DNA of 64,000 nt from the NCBI GenBank assembly GCA_965277595.1, contig CBDIDH010000001.1:930001-994000 (forward strand), in the 5' to 3' direction. The DNA comes from CBDIDH01 sp965277595. Its GTDB lineage: Bacteria; Planctomycetota; Planctomycetia; Isosphaerales; Isosphaeraceae. The notes beneath the pieces were generated by a model. That model was not told where the DNA came from, made no database searches, and saw only the letters and a program-made list of their open reading frames with translations. How positions within the stretch are numbered: position 1 is the first letter of the stretch; the number at the start of each line of letters is the position of its first letter. Both the position numbers and the translations under genes were made by a program. Positions 19,365 through 28,082 of the stretch are shown piece after piece.

Positions 19365-19868
19365 TCAGGAAGGCTCCGAAGGGGTTTCGGGAGGGCGACG
19401 GGCGCGTTCCTGGAGAGATCGAAGGATGTCCTGAAAGCCCGCCTGGCGTTGGGCGAGGTTCTCCGCCTTGCGAGCGGAAGCGTTGCGGTAACGTGGTCCT
19501 TTGCTTGGAGAGTCCTTGATCGACTCGATCCATGCCCCGAGCTGACGTGATGTCATCAAGGAAAGCTCCAGCAATTCCAGATGCTTGTCGACCTGATCCG
19601 GCGAAACGAGAGCCTCAAGCACGCGAATCATCGACCGCACCTCACCGGCCGACCCTCGGGCGTAATACAGAAACGTCAAAAGCTCCTCGTGCGGGCCTCG
19701 CTCCCAGCCTTCCGCTATATTGTTCGAGATTGAGAGAGCGGCTCGTTCCATCTGATTGCAGAGGTCGCCCTTCTTCCTCCACTCGCCCGACTCCGTGAAT
19801 CGAAAGACCGCCACCGCAAGCCTTATCGCCGCCTGCCAGACCGGCAAATCCTCGAACCTCTTATGCAC
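19365..19868 (-). CDS. Four-helix-bundle protein (S23 / 23S rRNA intervening-sequence family)
   Basis: This protein of about 167 residues starts with VHKRFEDLPVWQAA, the typical beginning of the TIGR02436 family. It continues with the conserved QMERAALSISNNIAEGWER and the YYARGSAGEVRS helix. The family is found inside rRNA intervening sequences, as Avd-like partners of diversity-generating retroelements, and as orphan genes. The chosen start is a GTG at 19868, where homology begins. The frame stays open upstream through a 15-base tandem repeat and could extend to 20183, adding pentapeptide repeats of RTEGG type. A heptad tract lies on the other side. The tail beyond residue 115 is basic and less typical. 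No reverse transcriptase is nearby. It interrupts a sulfur-transfer gene run. Confidence 0.85.
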   Translation of the reverse strand: MHKRFEDLPVWQAAIRLAVAVFRFTESGEWRKKGDLCNQMERAALSISNNIAEGWERGPHEELLTFLYYARGSAGEVRSMIRVLEALVSPDQVDKHLELLELSLMTSRQLGAWIESIKDSPSKGPRYRNASARKAENLAQRQAGFQDILRSLQERARRPPETPSEPS

Positions 19869-19900
19869 TTCTTGCCGCCCTTCTTCCCTGTTCTCTGCCC

Positions 19901-20170
19901 TTCCGCCCTCTGTCCTTCCGCCCTCTGTCCTTCCGCCCTCTGTCCTTCCGCCCTCTGTCCTTCCGCCCTCTGTCCTTCCGCCCTCTGTCCTTCTGTCCTC
20001 TGTCCTTCTGTCCTCTGTCCTTCCGCCCTCTGTCCTTCCGCCCTCTGTCCTTCTGTCCTCTGTCCTTCCGCCCTCTGTCCTTCCGCCCTCTGTCCTTCCG
20101 CCCTCTGTCCTTCTGTCCTCTGTCCTTCCGCCCTCTGTCCTTCTGTCCTCTGTCCTTCCGCCCTTTGCCC
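19901..20170. repeat. 15-base minisatellite, 18 units of two types
   Basis: Eighteen contiguous 15-base units run TTCCGCCCTCTGTCC with a variant TTCTGTCCTCTGTCC. The order is six of the first, two variant, two first, one variant, three first, then variant, first, variant and a decayed final unit. The unit length is a multiple of three and stop-free in most frames, so it creates long false frames on both strands. There are no spacers, so it is not a CRISPR array. Confidence 0.95.
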
Positions 20171-20179
20171 TCGTTCGCC

Positions 20180-21238
20180 TCAACTCCCGACATACTGCGC
20201 GTACAAGGTCCGCGCCTTGGCGATGTCGTTCGTTCCCTTGATGATCGCCCGACCATCGGGAAAGACGGTGAATTCATGCCCGTCGGCGGCAAAGCGGAGC
20301 ATATAAGCATTGTGGCGGACCTCGCCAAGGGGCGCGAGGCGCTGAGCCAGTAGGGGAAAGCTCAGGGGTTCGGGGCGGCGGGTGGCGATCTGAACGGCGT
20401 TCCGGCCGCAAAGCGTGGTCGTGTGCGAGCCGAGGGAGCCATCAAGCCAGTCGAACTTGCGGTGCTTGCAACAGGGGCAGTCGGCAATCTCAAGAAGTCG
20501 AGCGATCTTGAGACGGCGGAAGGTCCAGTCCCAGAGGTCGACCATGATAAGTTCACGGTTCAAGGCGTCAAACGAGCCGCTCAAAATCTTGATCGCCTCG
20601 ACCGCTTCAAACGAGGCAATCACGGCGACGGCCGGACCGAGCACGCCCGCGGTCTCGCAGGTCGGGGTCATTCCGGGGGGCGGACTGGTCTCGATCACGC
20701 AGCGAATGCACGGAGTCTTGCCCGGCAAGATCGTCATCGTCTGGCCTTCGCTGCCGATCACGCCACCGAAGATCCAGGGCTTGTTCAACTTCACCGCGGC
20801 GTCGTTGATCAGGTAGCGCGTCTCGAAGTTGTCGGTGCCGTCGAGGATCAGGTCGGCATCGCCGACGAGGTCGAGGATGTTCGTGTGGTCAATGTCGGTG
20901 ACCACGGGCTCGATCGTGATCGCGCTGTTGATCTGACGCAGCTTTCGCGCCGCGGCCTCGGCCTTGGGGAGGTTGTCGGCGACGTCCTGCTCGTCAAAGA
21001 GAATCTGGCGCTGAAGGTTATGCGTCTCGATAAAGTCGCGGTCAACGACCCGGATGAAACCGACCCCCGCCCGCGCCAGGTGGTTGGCCAGAACCGTGCC
21101 AAGCGCCCCGCAGCCGCAGATCGTGACCCGGCTGGCCATGAGCTTGCGCTGGCCGCCCTCGCCAAGCGCGGGGAAGCGGGTCTGTCGGCTGTAACGATCG
21201 AGCGTGGGGTCGGAGTCCGTTGGAGAAGAAGCAGCCAT
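20180..21238 (-). CDS. ThiF/MoeB-family adenylyltransferase (E1-like)
   Basis: This 352-residue protein activates the C-terminal glycine of a ubiquitin-like sulfur carrier as an acyl-adenylate. RYSRQ opens the domain near residue 15. The nucleotide loop GCGALG is near 43. The adenylation Asp region DGTDNFETRYLIND is near 132-145. A zinc-binding set CIRC (about 178-181) and CPCC (about 254-257) is present. PTCETAGVLGP carries the conserved family cysteine. The C-terminal about 90 residues form an extra domain instead of the rhodanese seen in some MoeB proteins. It starts 74 bases after the MoaD/ThiS-like gene, whose product is its likely substrate. It could serve molybdopterin, thiamine or amino-acid sulfur transfer; the riboswitch context favours sulfur amino acids. 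Confidence 0.92.
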   Translation of the reverse strand: MAASSPTDSDPTLDRYSRQTRFPALGEGGQRKLMASRVTICGCGALGTVLANHLARAGVGFIRVVDRDFIETHNLQRQILFDEQDVADNLPKAEAAARKLRQINSAITIEPVVTDIDHTNILDLVGDADLILDGTDNFETRYLINDAAVKLNKPWIFGGVIGSEGQTMTILPGKTPCIRCVIETSPPPGMTPTCETAGVLGPAVAVIASFEAVEAIKILSGSFDALNRELIMVDLWDWTFRRLKIARLLEIADCPCCKHRKFDWLDGSLGSHTTTLCGRNAVQIATRRPEPLSFPLLAQRLAPLGEVRHNAYMLRFAADGHEFTVFPDGRAIIKGTNDIAKARTLYAQYVGS

Positions 21239-21312
21239 GAGCCTTCTCTGCGTTCAAAAAGGGACGGATCGTTCGGCGATTGAGATCGAGATTGAGATTG
21301 TTCGATGCCGAG

Positions 21313-21582
21313 TCAACCGCCGGCGACGGCCGGAATGATGCTGACCTCGTCGCCGGCGGTGACGGGCGTATTGAGGTCGTCGAGGTAGCGGATGTCCTCG
21401 TCGTTGACATAGACGTTGACGAACCGGCGAAGGTCGCCGCCGTCAAAGATCCGCTCGCGGAGCGCGGGATAGGTGACGCCGACCTGGCCGAGGACTTCGC
21501 CAACGGTCGCGCCCGAGGCTTCGACCGTGTCGAGGCCGCCGGAATGGGGTCGAAGCGGGGTCGGAATACGGACTTTCGGCAT
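21313..21582 (-). CDS. MoaD/ThiS-family ubiquitin-like sulfur carrier
   Basis: This 89-residue beta-grasp protein ends in Gly-Gly. That C terminus is adenylated and then converted to a thiocarboxylate that donates sulfur. MPKVRIPTPLRPHSGG and VYVNDEDIRYLDDLNTPV are typical of the MoaD/CysO branch, as is GDEVSIIPAVAGG at the end. The ATG at 21582 matches the family start. It sits between the threonine-synthase-like gene (138-base gap) and the ThiF-like gene (74-base gap), both in the same direction. No MoaE or thiazole synthase is near, so molybdopterin or thiamine roles are not supported here. The likely acceptor is the product of the PLP enzyme; that is inference. Confidence 0.93.
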   Translation of the reverse strand: MPKVRIPTPLRPHSGGLDTVEASGATVGEVLGQVGVTYPALRERIFDGGDLRRFVNVYVNDEDIRYLDDLNTPVTAGDEVSIIPAVAGG

Positions 21583-21720
21583 GGCGGGCTCCCTGGCGAA
21601 TCAAGTCAATGTCAAAGGATGAGTAAGTTCATAGAGGATGATGGGACGACGCGACGGCCGCCGCCGTTCTCGAAGAGGACCGGGGCCGATCGGAGCCGTC
21701 CTGGAACCTCAATCAATCCA

Positions 21721-23037
21721 TCAGACGGCGCTGGCGATCAACTCCTCGGCGGGCACATGAGCGCCGACGAGGGCCTCGAACTCGGCCATCGTCGGCTTGA
21801 TGACGATCGGCCGGTCGACCTTGCCATGAAGCGCTTCCTGAGTCTTCAGGCCGTTGCCCGTGATGCAAAGCACGGTGCTGCCGTCGCGGTCGATCTTGCC
21901 TTGCGCGATCAGCTTCTGAGCGACAGCCAGGGTGACGCCGCCGGCCGTCTCGGCCCAGATCCCCTCGGTCTCGGCCAGGAGCTTCATGCCGGCGACGATC
22001 TCGTCGTCGTTGACGTCCTCGCTCCAGCCGCCGGACTCGCGGATCAACTGCGAGGCGAAGTAGCCGTCGGCCGGGTCGCCAATCGCCAGGCTCTTGGCGA
22101 TCGTGTTCGGGTTCCGCACGGGCTTGACCTTCATCGCGTCCGTTTTCACGGTGTTCGAGATCGGGTTGCAGCCGGTCGCCTGGGCGCCAAACATCCGGGT
22201 TTGCACCGGGCCGTCGACGATCCCGAGGCGCTCGAACTCCTTGAACGACTTCTGAATCTTGCCGATCAGGCTGCCGCCGGCCATCGGCGCGACGACGTGG
22301 TCGGGGAATCGCCAGCCGAGGTCCTCGGCGATCTCGAAGCCCATCGACTTCGACCCTTCGGCATAAAAAGGCCGAAGGTTGACGTTGACGAATCCCCAGC
22401 CAAACTTGAAGGCAATCTGCGAGCAGAGCCGGTTGACGTGGTCGTAGTTTCCCTCGATCGCGATCACCCGGGCTCCGTAGATCGTGGCGCCGAGGACCTT
22501 GCCTTGCTCAAGGCCGTCGGGGATCAGGACATACGCTTCCAGGCCCGCCGCCGCGGCATTGGCCGCGACACTCCCGGCGAGGTTCCCCGTCGAGGCGCAA
22601 CCGACCGTCCGAAAGCCCAGTTCCACGGCCTTCGAGAGCGCCACGGCGACAACCCGATCCTTGAACGAGAGCGACGGGTGATTGACGGCGTCGTTCTTCA
22701 GGTACAACTCGGCGACGCCGAGCACCTTGGCGAGGCGATCGGCCTTGATGAGCGGCGTGCAGCCGACGTGGAGGCCAACCGTCGGTTCGCCGTCGACCGG
22801 CAGTAACTCACGATATCGCCACATGTTGCGTGGTCGAGAGACGATCGATTGCCGGTTCAGGGTCCGGCCGACGGCCTCGTAGTTATAGGTCACCTCAAGC
22901 GGCCCGAAGTCATCCGTGCAGAAGTTCAAGGCGGCCTTGGGATAAAGCTTGCCGCAGAGTCGACACTTCAGGCCCTCGACGAGTTCTTCAGACACCGGCT
23001 GGACTCCCTTTTTGGTTGCGCCGACCCGGATCGTCAT
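21721..23037 (-). CDS. thrC: Threonine synthase-like PLP enzyme under a SAM-I riboswitch
   Basis: This 438-residue fold-type II PLP enzyme has an N-terminal zinc-ribbon-like segment (CRLCGKLYP...FCTDDFGPLEV). The PLP lysine is in HPSLSFKDR and the phosphate loop ASTGNLAGS is intact. Threonine synthase converts O-phosphohomoserine to threonine and phosphate. Its length and motifs fit the bacterial/archaeal type of this family. A SAM-I riboswitch lies 172 bases upstream, and sulfur-carrier genes follow. That is unusual for threonine synthesis and suggests that this copy may make a sulfur amino acid from O-phosphohomoserine or a similar substrate, using a protein thiocarboxylate. By sequence alone it is threonine synthase; the alternative is inference from context. 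ATG at 23037. Confidence 0.88.
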   Translation of the reverse strand: MTIRVGATKKGVQPVSEELVEGLKCRLCGKLYPKAALNFCTDDFGPLEVTYNYEAVGRTLNRQSIVSRPRNMWRYRELLPVDGEPTVGLHVGCTPLIKADRLAKVLGVAELYLKNDAVNHPSLSFKDRVVAVALSKAVELGFRTVGCASTGNLAGSVAANAAAAGLEAYVLIPDGLEQGKVLGATIYGARVIAIEGNYDHVNRLCSQIAFKFGWGFVNVNLRPFYAEGSKSMGFEIAEDLGWRFPDHVVAPMAGGSLIGKIQKSFKEFERLGIVDGPVQTRMFGAQATGCNPISNTVKTDAMKVKPVRNPNTIAKSLAIGDPADGYFASQLIRESGGWSEDVNDDEIVAGMKLLAETEGIWAETAGGVTLAVAQKLIAQGKIDRDGSTVLCITGNGLKTQEALHGKVDRPIVIKPTMAEFEALVGAHVPAEELIASAV

Positions 23038-23208
23038 GGAGCGGGTCGGAGATTCGCGGAAGGAGACGGCCCGGCCCAGTCTGGTGGGCGGGCGGACGTC
23101 CAGTGCGATTCAAAACCAGAGGGGAGATTGAGAGAAGGGGATGCGGCAACCTGGGGATAAGGGAGGGCCGTTGAGGGTCGGGCCATGGAGAGCCGGACCT
23201 CGAAGACC

Positions 23209-23359
23209 ATCTTATCTGTCCCATCGGCAATTCGATTTCTCCGCCTGAGCGGATCGAACCGGAAATCACCTGGGAAGGAGTTAGCACCAGCATCCGCGAG
23301 AGTGCGGACCGGTTGCTGTGGCGTCGTCGGGCCTGTCCCTCAGCCACTCTGGATAAGAT
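23209..23359 (-). promoter_or_regulatory. SAM-I (S-box) riboswitch
   Basis: Read on the minus strand, the region has the canonical S-box core. Helix P1 is ATCTTATC/GATAAGAT (23352-23359 with 23209-23216). GAGGGACAGGCCC (23329-23341) starts the P2 kink-turn region, GCAACC (23311-23316) follows, and GGTGCTAACTCC (23277-23288) forms the P3/J3-4 SAM pocket. GGGACAGATAAG closes it. SAM-I elements usually switch off methionine, cysteine or SAM genes when SAM is abundant. The element faces the threonine-synthase-like gene, 172 bases downstream. I do not see a classic T-run terminator; the leader is pyrimidine-rich, so translational or other control is possible. Confidence 0.93.
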
Positions 23360-23674
23360 TCGCACCAAATTGTCAATGGTCGAACTTTATCCCCGCCGAC
23401 CGCGCCAAGTCAAGGAGAAACCTTTTCAGGGCTCACGATTCGCGCTGGTTTTTGTCGATTTTCTCCGCACTGATGTCGTATTTTTCCAGCAACGTGCTTA
23501 GGGTACAACGTCTCGGTTCGATTCTCTGAGGTGGCGGACTCTGGGGAGTGAGTTGGCCGAGGACGACCGCGCCTCTGGATACAATTCGATCCGAGGTCGA
23601 CCTCGGAACGTATCAAGAACGGGGCCTTTGCGAGTTTGAGCGAACAGGGCCGGGCGACCCGGAGGCATTCGGGA

Positions 23675-26600
23675 ATGTCAGCGAACGGGATCGAGTCGAT
23701 CAGACCGGGCGGTGACCTCGAACGCCGGACGAAAGCGATCGGCCGCGAGATGTTCGAGCGTGTCGGCCGGGGTCCTCTCCCCTGGGAGCGGGCCTGGTGG
23801 GACGATCGGATGATGGACCTGACCGTCGGCGATCCCGAGGTCAAGGTCCAGCTCTTTCGGTTCATCGACGCGATGCCCGCCTTGCGAACGACCGAAGGGG
23901 TTCGCCGCCATTTTGACGAGTATCTCGGCGAGGCCGGCGACCGCGTCCCCTGGTGGATGCGCCTGGCCGTGACCCTCGCGCCGGAAGATTCGCCGGGCGC
24001 TCGCTTTCTCGCCGGCTTTTCGAGGTTCGCGGCCACGCACATGGCCCGTCGGTTCATCGCGGGCGAGAACCCCGTCGAGGCCCTGGCGACGGTCCGGGCC
24101 TTGCGGCGCGACTCGCTCGCCTTCACGGCCGACCTGCTCGGCGAGGCGGTCATCAGCGAGCACGAGGCCGACATTTATCAGGAAACCTGCCTCGACCTGC
24201 TCCGAGGTCTGGCCGGTCCTCTGGCCTCCGAGCCGGAAATCCCGCAGATCGATCGCGATGATCTTGGCCCGATCCCACGCGCCAACCTCTCGCTCAAGCT
24301 CACGAGCCTGACCGCCCGGTTTGACGCCCTGCATGCCGAGGCGAGCGCCGATCGGGTCGCGGCGCGGCTCCGGCCGATCCTTCGAACGGCCCGCGACCTG
24401 GGCGCCTACGTCCACGTCGACATGGAGCAATACGCCCATAAAGGTTTGACCCTGGGGATCTTCCGATCTGTTCTGGGTGAGCCGGAGTTCCGCGATTGGC
24501 CCGACGTCGGCATCGTCATCCAGGCGTATCAGCCCGAGGCCGAGGCCGATCTCGTCGCGCTCCGCGACTGGGCCGAAAAGCGCGGGGCTCCCGTGACGAT
24601 CCGCCTGGTCAAGGGGGCCTACTGGGATTACGAGGTCTTGCTCGCCCGCCAGTTCGGCTGGCCGGTTCCCGTTTATCAGCGAAAGTGGGAGTCGGACGCG
24701 AGTTACGAGCGGTGCAGCCGGTTCCTCCTCGCCCATCAAAACTGGCTTCGACCGGCCTTTGGCAGTCATAACATCCGCAGCCTCTCGCACGCGATGGCCT
24801 CGGCCGAACTGCTGGGCGTTCCTCTCAATGGCTATGAAATCCAGGTCCTTCACGGCATGGGGGGGCCGATCCAGCGCGCCGCCCAGGGGCGAGGCAACCG
24901 CGTCCGCGTTTACACGCCTTACGGGGCGATGCTGCCGGGCATGGCGTATCTCGTCCGCAGGCTCCTGGAAAACACGTCGAACGAGTCGTTCCTCAAGGCC
25001 AGTGTCGGCGCCAACGTGCGGGTCGACGACCTCTTGCGCGACCCCGAGGAGATCGGTGCCATGTGGTTCAAGAACGCCAAGAGCCGCCCCCACTCAACGT
25101 TAACGCCGACCGCCGCCCTTCCCCCTTTCCGCAACGAGCCGATCACCGACTTCACCACCGAAAAAGCCCGCGAAAGCATGCGCGAAGCCCTGCGCGCCGT
25201 CCGCGCGGGGCTGGGTAAGACCCTCGAACTCTCAATCGGCGGCGAGCCGGTTGACGCCCGCGAGACATTCGAATCGACCGACCCGTCCGACTTCTCCCGG
25301 GTCATCGGCCGATTCCCGAAAGCCGAGCCTCGCCACGCCGCCAGGGCCGTCGAGGTCGCCCGTCAGGCGTTTTCAACATGGTCAACCACCCCGGCCGAGT
25401 TCCGGGCGACGGTCCTGATCCGCGCCGCGGAACGGATGCGGCAACTCCGGTTCTCACTTGCCGCCCGCGAGGTCTACGAGTGCGGCAAGCCCTGGCGCGA
25501 GGCCGATGCCGACGTCGCCGAGGCGATCGACTTTTGCGAGTTCTACGCCCGCGAGATGATCCGCCTGGCCGCCCCTCGACACCGCGACGTCCCCGGTGAG
25601 ACCAACGCTAGCGAACACCTCGCCCGAGGGGTCGCCGTGGTCATTCCGCCCTGGAACTTCCCGTTCGCGATTCCTTGCGGCATGACCGTCGCGGCGATCG
25701 TCGCGGGCAACACGGTCGTCTTGAAGCCGAGCGAGCGATCCCCCTTGATGGCCTGGCAACTCGCGCAAATCCTTCAATGGGCGGGACTTCCGGAAGGCGT
25801 TTTGACCCTTCTGACCGGTTTCGGCGACGTTGGTCAGGCGCTCGTTGATCACCCCGATGTTGACCTGATCGCCTTCACCGGCTCGCGCGAGGTCGGCCTT
25901 GAGATCAATCGACGCGCCGCGGTGACCCGGCCCGGCCAGGACCACGTCAAGCGCGTGATTGCCGAGATGGGTGGCAAGAACGCGATCATCGTTGACGACG
26001 ACGCCGACCTTGACGAGGCGGTTGTCGGCGTGATTCAAAGCGCCTTCGGCTATTCCGGTCAGAAGTGTTCGGCCTGTTCGCGCGCGATCGTCCTCGACGG
26101 CGTGTACGAAGCCTTTTTGAGCCGACTTGGCGAGGCGGTCCAGGCCCTTCCGGTCGGCCCGGCCGACGACCCGGACACGGCCGTCGGTCCCGTGATTGAC
26201 GCCCGCGCCCGCGATCGGATCTGGGAATATGGCCGGATCGCCCGCGCGGAAGGTCGAGAGATCGCCCGAGTTGACGTCGGCCCTCTGATCGACCGAGGCG
26301 CCTTTGTCGGCCCCTTGATCGTGGCCGATCTCGCACCCCATTCGCGGATCGCCCAGGAGGAGGTTTTCGGGCCAATCCTGGCCGTGCTCCGGGCGCGTGA
26401 TCTGACTGAGGCCCTTGCGATCGCCAATGGAACCGAATACGCCCTGACCGGCGGCATTTACTCGCGAAGTCCGGCCAATATCCGCCGCGTCAAGCGCGAA
26501 TTTCGGGTGGGCAATCTCTACGTCAACCGGACGACAACCGGCGCTCTCGTCGATCGCCAGCCCTTCGGCGGGTTCAAGATGTCGGGCATCGGCACCAAGG

Positions 26601-26725
26601 CCGGTGGTCCCGACTATCTTCTCGAATTCCTTCTGACCCGCAACGTCACCGAAAACACGATGCGCCGCGGTTTTGCACCCGACGACCTCAACGCCGAGTT
26701 GACCGCCGTCGGCGGCCAGGGCTGA
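23675..26725 (+). CDS. putA: Bifunctional proline dehydrogenase / glutamate semialdehyde dehydrogenase
   Basis: This protein of about 1016 residues oxidises proline to glutamate in two steps. The N-terminal half holds the FAD-dependent proline dehydrogenase barrel (about residues 130-440; RLVKGAYWDYE, VHVDMEQ, SHNIRS). The C-terminal half is the NAD-dependent aldehyde dehydrogenase (about 500-1000; PPWNFPFAIPCGM, FTGSREVG, AEMGGKNAI with the general-base Glu, and GQKCSACSRA with the nucleophilic Cys). There is no DNA-binding domain, as in the short PutA branch. The ATG at 23675 has GGAGG about 11 bases upstream; a TTG at 23636 would add 13 residues. It is transcribed alone, away from the riboswitch-controlled genes. 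Confidence 0.96.
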   Translation: MSANGIESIRPGGDLERRTKAIGREMFERVGRGPLPWERAWWDDRMMDLTVGDPEVKVQLFRFIDAMPALRTTEGVRRHFDEYLGEAGDRVPWWMRLAVTLAPEDSPGARFLAGFSRFAATHMARRFIAGENPVEALATVRALRRDSLAFTADLLGEAVISEHEADIYQETCLDLLRGLAGPLASEPEIPQIDRDDLGPIPRANLSLKLTSLTARFDALHAEASADRVAARLRPILRTARDLGAYVHVDMEQYAHKGLTLGIFRSVLGEPEFRDWPDVGIVIQAYQPEAEADLVALRDWAEKRGAPVTIRLVKGAYWDYEVLLARQFGWPVPVYQRKWESDASYERCSRFLLAHQNWLRPAFGSHNIRSLSHAMASAELLGVPLNGYEIQVLHGMGGPIQRAAQGRGNRVRVYTPYGAMLPGMAYLVRRLLENTSNESFLKASVGANVRVDDLLRDPEEIGAMWFKNAKSRPHSTLTPTAALPPFRNEPITDFTTEKARESMREALRAVRAGLGKTLELSIGGEPVDARETFESTDPSDFSRVIGRFPKAEPRHAARAVEVARQAFSTWSTTPAEFRATVLIRAAERMRQLRFSLAAREVYECGKPWREADADVAEAIDFCEFYAREMIRLAAPRHRDVPGETNASEHLARGVAVVIPPWNFPFAIPCGMTVAAIVAGNTVVLKPSERSPLMAWQLAQILQWAGLPEGVLTLLTGFGDVGQALVDHPDVDLIAFTGSREVGLEINRRAAVTRPGQDHVKRVIAEMGGKNAIIVDDDADLDEAVVGVIQSAFGYSGQKCSACSRAIVLDGVYEAFLSRLGEAVQALPVGPADDPDTAVGPVIDARARDRIWEYGRIARAEGREIARVDVGPLIDRGAFVGPLIVADLAPHSRIAQEEVFGPILAVLRARDLTEALAIANGTEYALTGGIYSRSPANIRRVKREFRVGNLYVNRTTTGALVDRQPFGGFKMSGIGTKAGGPDYLLEFLLTRNVTENTMRRGFAPDDLNAELTAVGGQG

Positions 26726-26852
26726 CGCTCGCGCTTTATTTTGTTTCCCCGCGATTTTTTGTCCTTTTCCTTTTGCCCTCTTCCCTTCGCATCCCTGCTG
26801 ATCTTGGAAAATTCCGGTTGAGAACCTGGCGACCCGCCGTAAGATGGAGGCA

Positions 26853-27302
<450 letters not shown>

Positions 27303-27478
27303 CACCTTATATCCATTTTTAACCCATTTCCGCCGATGTCGGCCCCGCTCCTTCAAAGACTCTTCACACCGCCGAAAAAAGCCGCTTGCCTTCCGTTTGC
27401 TCCCCTGCTATGATGGATGCATCTGGGCGGGAGAAGAAAACCCCTTTTGCATCACGCTCAATGGGAGAGGAGCCGGGG

Positions 27479-27754
27479 ATGGATTCGGAAATGGTAGTCA
27501 CCGGCGCGATCGTCGATTCGTGGGTGGAACCCGCGGGAGACTCCCGGACACGCTCTCGGTTGGTGATCCAGGTCGCTCCCAAGGGGCGTCCCAAGGACCT
27601 GATGATCGTCGAGGCCGAAGCGTCGCTCGTTCCCGATCGCTACTGGCTGGAAGACCTTGGCGAAAATCTCTGCCACGGCAGCCCCGTCGCCGCAGTCGGC
27701 CGCCTGAACCTCAGCGGCTTCTTCTCCGCAACGCAGATCCTCCTGGCTCGCTAA
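27479..27754 (+). CDS. Small conserved-looking protein, possibly OB-fold
   Basis: This protein of about 91 residues starts at an ATG at 27479, directly after GGAGAGGAG. Upstream in-frame starts at 27461 (ATG) and 27386 (TTG) exist. Alternating hydrophobic strands (MVVTGAIVDSWV, RLVIQVAP, LMIVEAEA) and a final VAAVGRLNLSG suggest a small beta-barrel like the OB fold. No catalytic motif is visible. It lies alone between the RNase P RNA and the sdh operon. The fold is a guess from the pattern; function is unknown. Confidence 0.6.
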   Translation: MDSEMVVTGAIVDSWVEPAGDSRTRSRLVIQVAPKGRPKDLMIVEAEASLVPDRYWLEDLGENLCHGSPVAAVGRLNLSGFFSATQILLAR

Positions 27755-28082
27755 TCTTTCCCAGTTTTCCCCGCCCGCCTCGTTGGCAGTTTTTGGACTG
27801 CCCCCTTTCCCCCTTCGCCTCCTCCCTATAAGATCCCCTGACCGTCGATCGGGACCGGGGGCGGCTCTCGTCGAGTCTCTTCGTCTCGACCCTGGACGAT
27901 CTGCGCCCCGGCGCAGAGAATAGTGTCAGGGCGTCGAGTTTCGATCAGGCCGACGAGTCCGAGGGGTGGAATCTTCAAGGGGTTCCCACTCGTGTCCTCC
28001 TTGGATTGCTCGACGGCGAGGTTTTGAGGTTCGGGGCCGGACGCGGTCCGTTGCCGACCGAGAGGGGAGAACGCGAACGATC
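27755..28082. other. 328-base spacer upstream of the sdh operon
   Basis: No gene is supported here. The stretch probably carries the sdhCAB promoter. I see pyrimidine-rich tracts but no riboswitch or terminator that I can defend. Confidence 0.4.

Noticed and set aside
19901..20170. Possible CRISPR array
   Set aside because: Units are 15 bases with no spacers; it is a minisatellite.
19861..20328. Repeat-rich open frames on both strands (KDRG- and PSALC-type peptides)
   Set aside because: They result from translating the 15-base tandem repeat in other frames.
23038..23208. Terminator-type expression platform for the SAM riboswitch
   Set aside because: I could not find a stem followed by a T-run between the aptamer and the start codon, so no terminator is claimed.
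23678..25093. 471-codon leftward open frame
   Set aside because: It is antisense to putA, which has intact catalytic motifs.
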